From Asterias rubens (taxonomy: Eukaryota > Echinodermata > Asteroidea > Forcipulatida > Asteriidae): a DNA stretch of 64,000 nucleotides. A program made the translations under genes and the position numbers. The stretch spans positions 868,001-932,000 of the forward strand of contig NC_047076.1 in NCBI RefSeq assembly GCF_902459465.1, given 5' to 3'. Shown here piece after piece: positions 61,001 through 64,000 of this stretch; the stretch's first letter is position 1; the number at the start of each line of letters is the position of its first letter. Under the pieces are notes generated by a model. The model saw only the letters and a list, made by a program, of their open reading frames with translations. It searched no databases and was not told the DNA's origin.

Positions 61001-61255
61001 TATTTAATCTCTGGGCATAGAGGCTGGTATTGTTATTATTATTATTATTATTATTAAATTAGCACTTAGTATTAACTTGTACCGTCATTAAACATATCTA
61101 TAAGCGACTTCAATTCAATGCTACCTTAATTAAATCACTGGATATTTATTTTGTTTACACAGGTTCATCCTTTAGCAACAGACGATACTCGATGGGTGAC
61201 TGAGCTTCGATACGAGGCAAGTGTTGTCCTAAATGCTGGAAATACTCAAAGTTAA
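49099..61255 (+). CDS. TEX10: TEX10 (IPI1-like, rixosome subunit), complete
   Basis: Nucleolar HEAT-repeat-like subunit of the PELP1-TEX10-WDR18 (rixosome) complex that processes ITS2 and remodels pre-60S ribosomes. Exons: 49099-49293, 49821-49992, 50627-50955, 51730-51929, 52341-52584, 52801-53125, 53453-53585, 54198-54364, 54456-54633, 55944-56035, 56647-56795, 57735-57815, 59184-59457, 59972-60099, 61163-61255. All joins are in phase; product 919 aa against 929 in human. The basic N-terminus contains [15 protein letters not shown], almost identical to vertebrate TEX10. IPI1-type segments include [18 protein letters not shown] and [13 protein letters not shown]. The C-terminus ([13 protein letters not shown]) matches the family end. 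AATAAA at about 62245 and 62757 are possible poly(A) signals. The exon at 51730 has a weak acceptor, but its frame and homology fit. Confidence 0.95.
49493..49640. repeat. (AAAT)n-rich tract in TEX10 intron 1
   Basis: Runs of 'aaataaataaataaa' and 'tataaataaata', followed by a poly-G run of about 22 bases at 49647-49668. Confidence 0.85.
52026..52160. mobile_element. Foldback MITE in TEX10 intron 4
   Basis: Arms 'taaatctcttttgtaagagt' and 'actctaacaaaagagatttt', with 'acgagcagagtat' inside. Same family as 46547-46717, less well preserved. Confidence 0.75.
53785..54140 (+). repeat. Direct duplication inside TEX10 intron 7
   Basis: 'ctaaattattcctttgtag' ... 'aatctgtttgtcagtgtta' near 53819-53900 is repeated as 'ctaaattattcctttgtaa' ... 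'aatctgtttgtcaatgtta' near 54027-54120, with small indels. Confidence 0.8.
55141..55625. mobile_element. Foldback MITE, 485 bp, in TEX10 intron 9
   Basis: Outer ends 'ttaaagtcacctggaa' / 'ttccatgtgacttta'. Inner arms 'gacgtcaatcgaggcagact' / 'agtctgcctcgattgacgtc' with 'aaagtacatgtac' / 'gtacatgtactttg'. Short frames on both strands only reflect the symmetry. Confidence 0.9.
56272..57440 (+). repeat. Direct repeats flanking TEX10 exon 11
   Basis: About 190 bp at 56272-56462 ('acagttaaacaggattttat', 'caatatttcactggcgaact', 'ctctgagatgtatgctta') recurs at about 57250-57440 in the same orientation. Exon 11 (56647-56795) lies between. Confidence 0.85.
56830..57180. mobile_element. SINE-like repeat in TEX10 intron 11
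   Basis: 'cccttgagcaagatgctta', 'cacccaggggtataaatggg' and 'aaagcgcattgatgcatt' resemble tRNA-derived SINEs common in marine invertebrates (from memory). Fragments of similar type are near 50270-50345. Confidence 0.5.
57985..58960. mobile_element. About 1-kb inverted repeat in TEX10 intron 12
   Basis: Left 'gatgtctgaaaccagttggg', 'agttagttttgcgcatg' and 'gatctggggtcatcgcga' are matched in reverse by 'cttggtttcagacgtc', 'catgcgcaaaactaattgg' and 'cagcgatggggtca' on the right. The arms are more diverged than those at 26268-27270. Confidence 0.75.
59550..59665 (+). mobile_element. SINE copy with internal 15-bp triplication
   Basis: 'accccacccgagtg' occurs three times in tandem, then 'tttgcctgtgattt' and 'tcatcggtgtaagggtaaaa' as in the other SINE copies. 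Confidence 0.7.
59742..59895. mobile_element. Foldback MITE, 'aaggccgtgtc' family
   Basis: 'atggctacagctagatttcc' in the left arm is answered by 'ctagctgtagctttagacgc' and the end 'aatgacacggcctta'. In TEX10 intron 13. Confidence 0.7.
60600..60745 (-). mobile_element. 'gggcccaatttcat' repeat, reverse
   Basis: 'taggttaccagccaaaatac', 'ctaagcagaaatttgttgag' and 'agctccatgaaattggctcc'; reverse-oriented relative of 6726-6910. Confidence 0.6.
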
Positions 61256-63351
61256 GCAAAATCAGGAAGTATTTTGTCTTTTGTAAAAAGATACATACAC
61301 AGGTATAGGTATAGACCTTGTGACCTTTGTTTACAATAAGTGTGACCTTGTACATACTTTGGCTTTTCTGGCAGGCAAGATACTGCACTGGTCATATGGG
61401 AAAGTTGACATTTTGTGTCATAATTTCCACATAAATCCAGGAGTTATGAAAGTAAAAGCTAGAATTTTTTTTTATAGATGTGCCCCCTTTCTACATATCA
61501 AAAGTTGATAAGAATTTAAGACAGTGCAATCTCCAAGATTTTATGTTTTCTTCCATTGAGCTGTGTACAAATCGTGCCTGCAGGAAGTCCAGGCTCTGTG
61601 GCTCTTTTGAAAACATTTGATGTCACAGGTCACATCGTCTATAGATTCATAAATGAGCTCTCCTACTCCGAGGTCGGTTATGGAGCCCGCTGTCTCACAA
61701 AGGTCTCACTATTCAAAACCATTCACACCCCTCACTGATTACGCATGGTTGTATACACTTTGGTCCAATGATGAAGCTATGGAGCGTGTACAAAGCAATG
61801 GCTCGGGGCGAGGAATGGATTTTTAATTTTCCAATTGTCATTCAGCTTGAGGGTTAGTGAACAAATCTGTTGGGTAGGGATGCGATTGGAGGAATGCCAA
61901 TACATTTTTGGACTCAATGTGGACTATTTCTTTCTCCTAAGGCGCTTACTTGGATGTCCATTGTCCAGGGAACTTTTTTTTTCTGGTAATTTTGCATAGC
62001 AATATTAAAATAATATTGAGACTGAATCTGTGTTTGTGCACACTGAATGCTAACATTGAGTCATAACTGACTCTATTCCCATTTGCAACTAATACATTTT
62101 GTGTAGCGTTTCATAATGCAATGATCAGAAAGTAGGACAATTAATAATTATTTTACAAGCAAGATGAACTTCCTGCTGCATTTTATTATTTTTACAGCAG
62201 TATCAAGCATATTGTAAATATCCCATGACCCTTAACAGAACAAACTAAATAAAATGAACCATTCTGACTATAAAACTAGTTGAATGTTTCTTGTATGATT
62301 ATGGACTAAACATCCAGTTTGATTTGCATTTTCTTATTTAATTGATGAGTTTACATTCTCAGTGTCTTATTATGACCTATACTAGCCTGAACATCAAGGC
62401 TCATGAATTATGCCGGAGTGGCCTCAAGGTCACATGGTACATGTACCATTGATAACGCTTACATTATAGAACATCATTACATGGATGTATACATGGATGT
62501 ATACATGGATGTATACATGGATGTATACATCCATGTATACATGCAAGTTGTATGCACTGATATCTCGGATACTGTAAAACTAATACTTACAAGATAAGGG
62601 CCCAGGCTAGATGCAACCATGATATATTATTTCAAACCTGTAGTAGGCTAGCGTAGCCCTACACTTCTCAAAACAGGTGTAATGATCATAACCATCTGTA
62701 AGTGGCTAATTGATTTAGGTCAAGTCACTATGTACATAGAGTATTATTGTTGAGATTGAATAAAGAGCAAACTTAAAGGATCATTAAAGATATTCAAGTT
62801 TGAAACACCTTTACCACACAGGGAGGTTTAATAACAAACATGTACATTAAGGTCACATAGGTTATGACCTTGTTGATCCTTGGCCTGAGTCCATAAAGCC
62901 TGTAAGCATAACGACTTGCTAAGCACAGACAATCTAGCTTAACAGAAACTGCCTTAAAAACAGAAACCAAGTTACCAGCCAAAATTCTGTAAAGTTTGCA
63001 TTAACGTAAGTGGTGCCCGACTAATGCTTTGCTTAGCGTAACAGCTTTGTGAAATTGGCCCCTGGTCTTCACCTTTGCCTCTTCACAAGTTTCCCATAGA
63101 CATGGAAGTGACATTTTCAATCTAAAAATGGTTTCGCCTTCCAAGGATGGAATGTCAGGCTTGTGACTGTGACCAAAACGAGGCTACCAGTGATATAGAC
63201 TGGTGCCTTTATGTGTTAATCATCAGCAGTATCAGTTTGGCAAACGGGAAACCCAAACAAAATGCTTGCAGCATTGTATTATGTACAAAGACTTGTAAAG
63301 CAATTCAACTTTTAACCATGGGTAGAGAATAGATAGATACAAGAAGACGGT
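61256..63351. other. 3' UTR / intergenic region after TEX10
   Basis: AT-rich, with AATAAA near 62245 and 62757 and a reverse 'gggcccaatttcat' repeat at about 62890-63065. No exon recognised. The gene at 63352 runs toward TEX10 from the other strand. Confidence 0.55.
62481..62548. repeat. 12-bp tandem repeat ending in a palindrome
   Basis: 'atggatgtatac' is repeated four times and then met by its reverse ('catccatgtatac'), so the block can fold on itself. Confidence 0.9.
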
Positions 63352-63960
63352 CTAGATGTCCCACCGACTTCTGCGTTTTTTGGGTTTTTCTGCGACTAAT
63401 TGTTCAAGATCATGAGCTCTTTTGTTTGACATCTCCTCCAGACTCATACTATCTGGTGTTTGTTCTGATGACTGTCCTTTACTCCCACTACCGAGCTGCC
63501 AATAGCCATGACTATCCACATGGCTTGGTGGTTTCATGATAGATGCAACCGGATCTGTACTGTCATAAAGTGAGGGCGTGGTATCTACGGTTTCTGTCCG
63601 AGGGGTACTGTCCCATCGTCCGGTCTTCTGTACAGCGCCCTCGGTGCTAGTTTTACTCTCCGGAGCTTGAGGTTTACCAATGTCCCACTTGGACTGCCTG
63701 CTTGGTGTTTGTATCTCCATCGGCGGTTTGATGATTGGTGCTGGTTTGGGATCGGTAGCGTCCTGTTTGACAAAGCCGCTCGCGATGCTGATTAAGCCAG
63801 GAGCTTTTAAGCTTATCCCGCTGTTGGCGAGGCTAGCGTGAGTGCTGGCAGCTGCTGCTGGGTTCTTGGGTGGCATAGCGTAGTGGCCGGTGTTCTCAGT
63901 TGAGAAAGTTTTGGATGAGGATGAGGAGCTTGCTTTCTGGAAGTGTCTCTGATACTGGGA
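63352..63960 (-). CDS. Last exon of a U2AF-ligand-motif protein, partial
   Basis: The exon opens after 'cctcccccag' at 63960 and ends with TAG at 63352, giving about 202 residues. The open frame continues through the acceptor, so earlier exons lie outside the window. The C-terminus KKRRSRWDI is a strong match to the U2AF-ligand motif (basic run, then R-W-D), the peptide that binds UHM domains of splicing factors such as U2AF65, SPF45 and PUF60. Two more Trp-Asp sites, RQSKWDI and GRWDST, resemble the repeated motifs in the N-terminus of SF3B1. The rest is Ser/Pro/Thr-rich and probably disordered. I cannot name the family; SAP30BP, SUGP1 and SF1 also carry such motifs but do not obviously match elsewhere. 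A role in early spliceosome assembly is inferred. Confidence 0.7.
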   Translation of the reverse strand, partial: SQYQRHFQKASSSSSSKTFSTENTGHYAMPPKNPAAAASTHASLANSGISLKAPGLISIASGFVKQDATDPKPAPIIKPPMEIQTPSRQSKWDIGKPQAPESKTSTEGAVQKTGRWDSTPRTETVDTTPSLYDSTDPVASIMKPPSHVDSHGYWQLGSGSKGQSSEQTPDSMSLEEMSNKRAHDLEQLVAEKPKKRRSRWDI

Positions 63961-64000
63961 CTGGGGGAGGAATTAAGAAACTTGTTAATCTTTCTGTCTT

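Overview
This is a 64 kb piece of an intron-rich animal nuclear genome. Coding sequence is split into short exons with GT-AG borders, and exon phases can be checked across joins. Introns and intergenic DNA are full of foldback (MITE-like) elements, tRNA-derived SINE copies, AT-rich microsatellites and long tandem arrays. The proteins resemble those of deuterostomes. Several repeat families (for example the 'taaaggcactggacac' foldback and the 'gggcccaatttcat' family) are ones I associate with echinoderms. A sea star or close relative is my best guess; no search was possible.

Layout: (1) 0.16-3.9 kb, minus: 5' coding exons of GPR155 (LYCHOS), with one exon followed by damaged tandem copies. (2) 7.2-24.7 kb, plus: an incomplete USP37-like deubiquitinase locus that stops just after the catalytic Cys box. 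One of its introns holds about 12 kb of three successive satellites (12-bp, 29-bp with a higher-order unit, 58-bp). (3) 26.3-27.3 kb: a nearly spacerless inverted repeat of about 1 kb. (4) 27.8-32.9 kb, plus: complete ACMSD, 8 exons, 396 aa. (5) 35.6-40.9 kb, minus: complete GTPBP10, 9 exons, 361 aa. (6) 42.0-46.5 kb, plus: a 617-aa protein joining a death domain, a Cys cluster and two LRAT-type hydrolase domains around a glycine-rich hydrophobic region; this is the most unusual gene here. (7) 49.1-61.3 kb, plus: complete TEX10, 15 exons, 919 aa. (8) 63.35-63.96 kb, minus: the last exon of a protein ending in a U2AF-ligand-like motif.

The genes do not form a pathway. They cover lysosomal sterol sensing (GPR155), ubiquitin removal (USP37-like), kynurenine/NAD metabolism (ACMSD), mitochondrial ribosome assembly (GTPBP10), a probable immune or cell-death effector (death-LRAT), 60S ribosome assembly (TEX10) and probably splicing (the terminal-exon protein). 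ACMSD and GTPBP10 converge. GTPBP10 and the death-LRAT gene are divergent, with start codons about 1.1 kb apart.

Exon borders were read by eye from GT-AG signals and phase agreement. Family names come from remembered protein family sequences, not from database searches.
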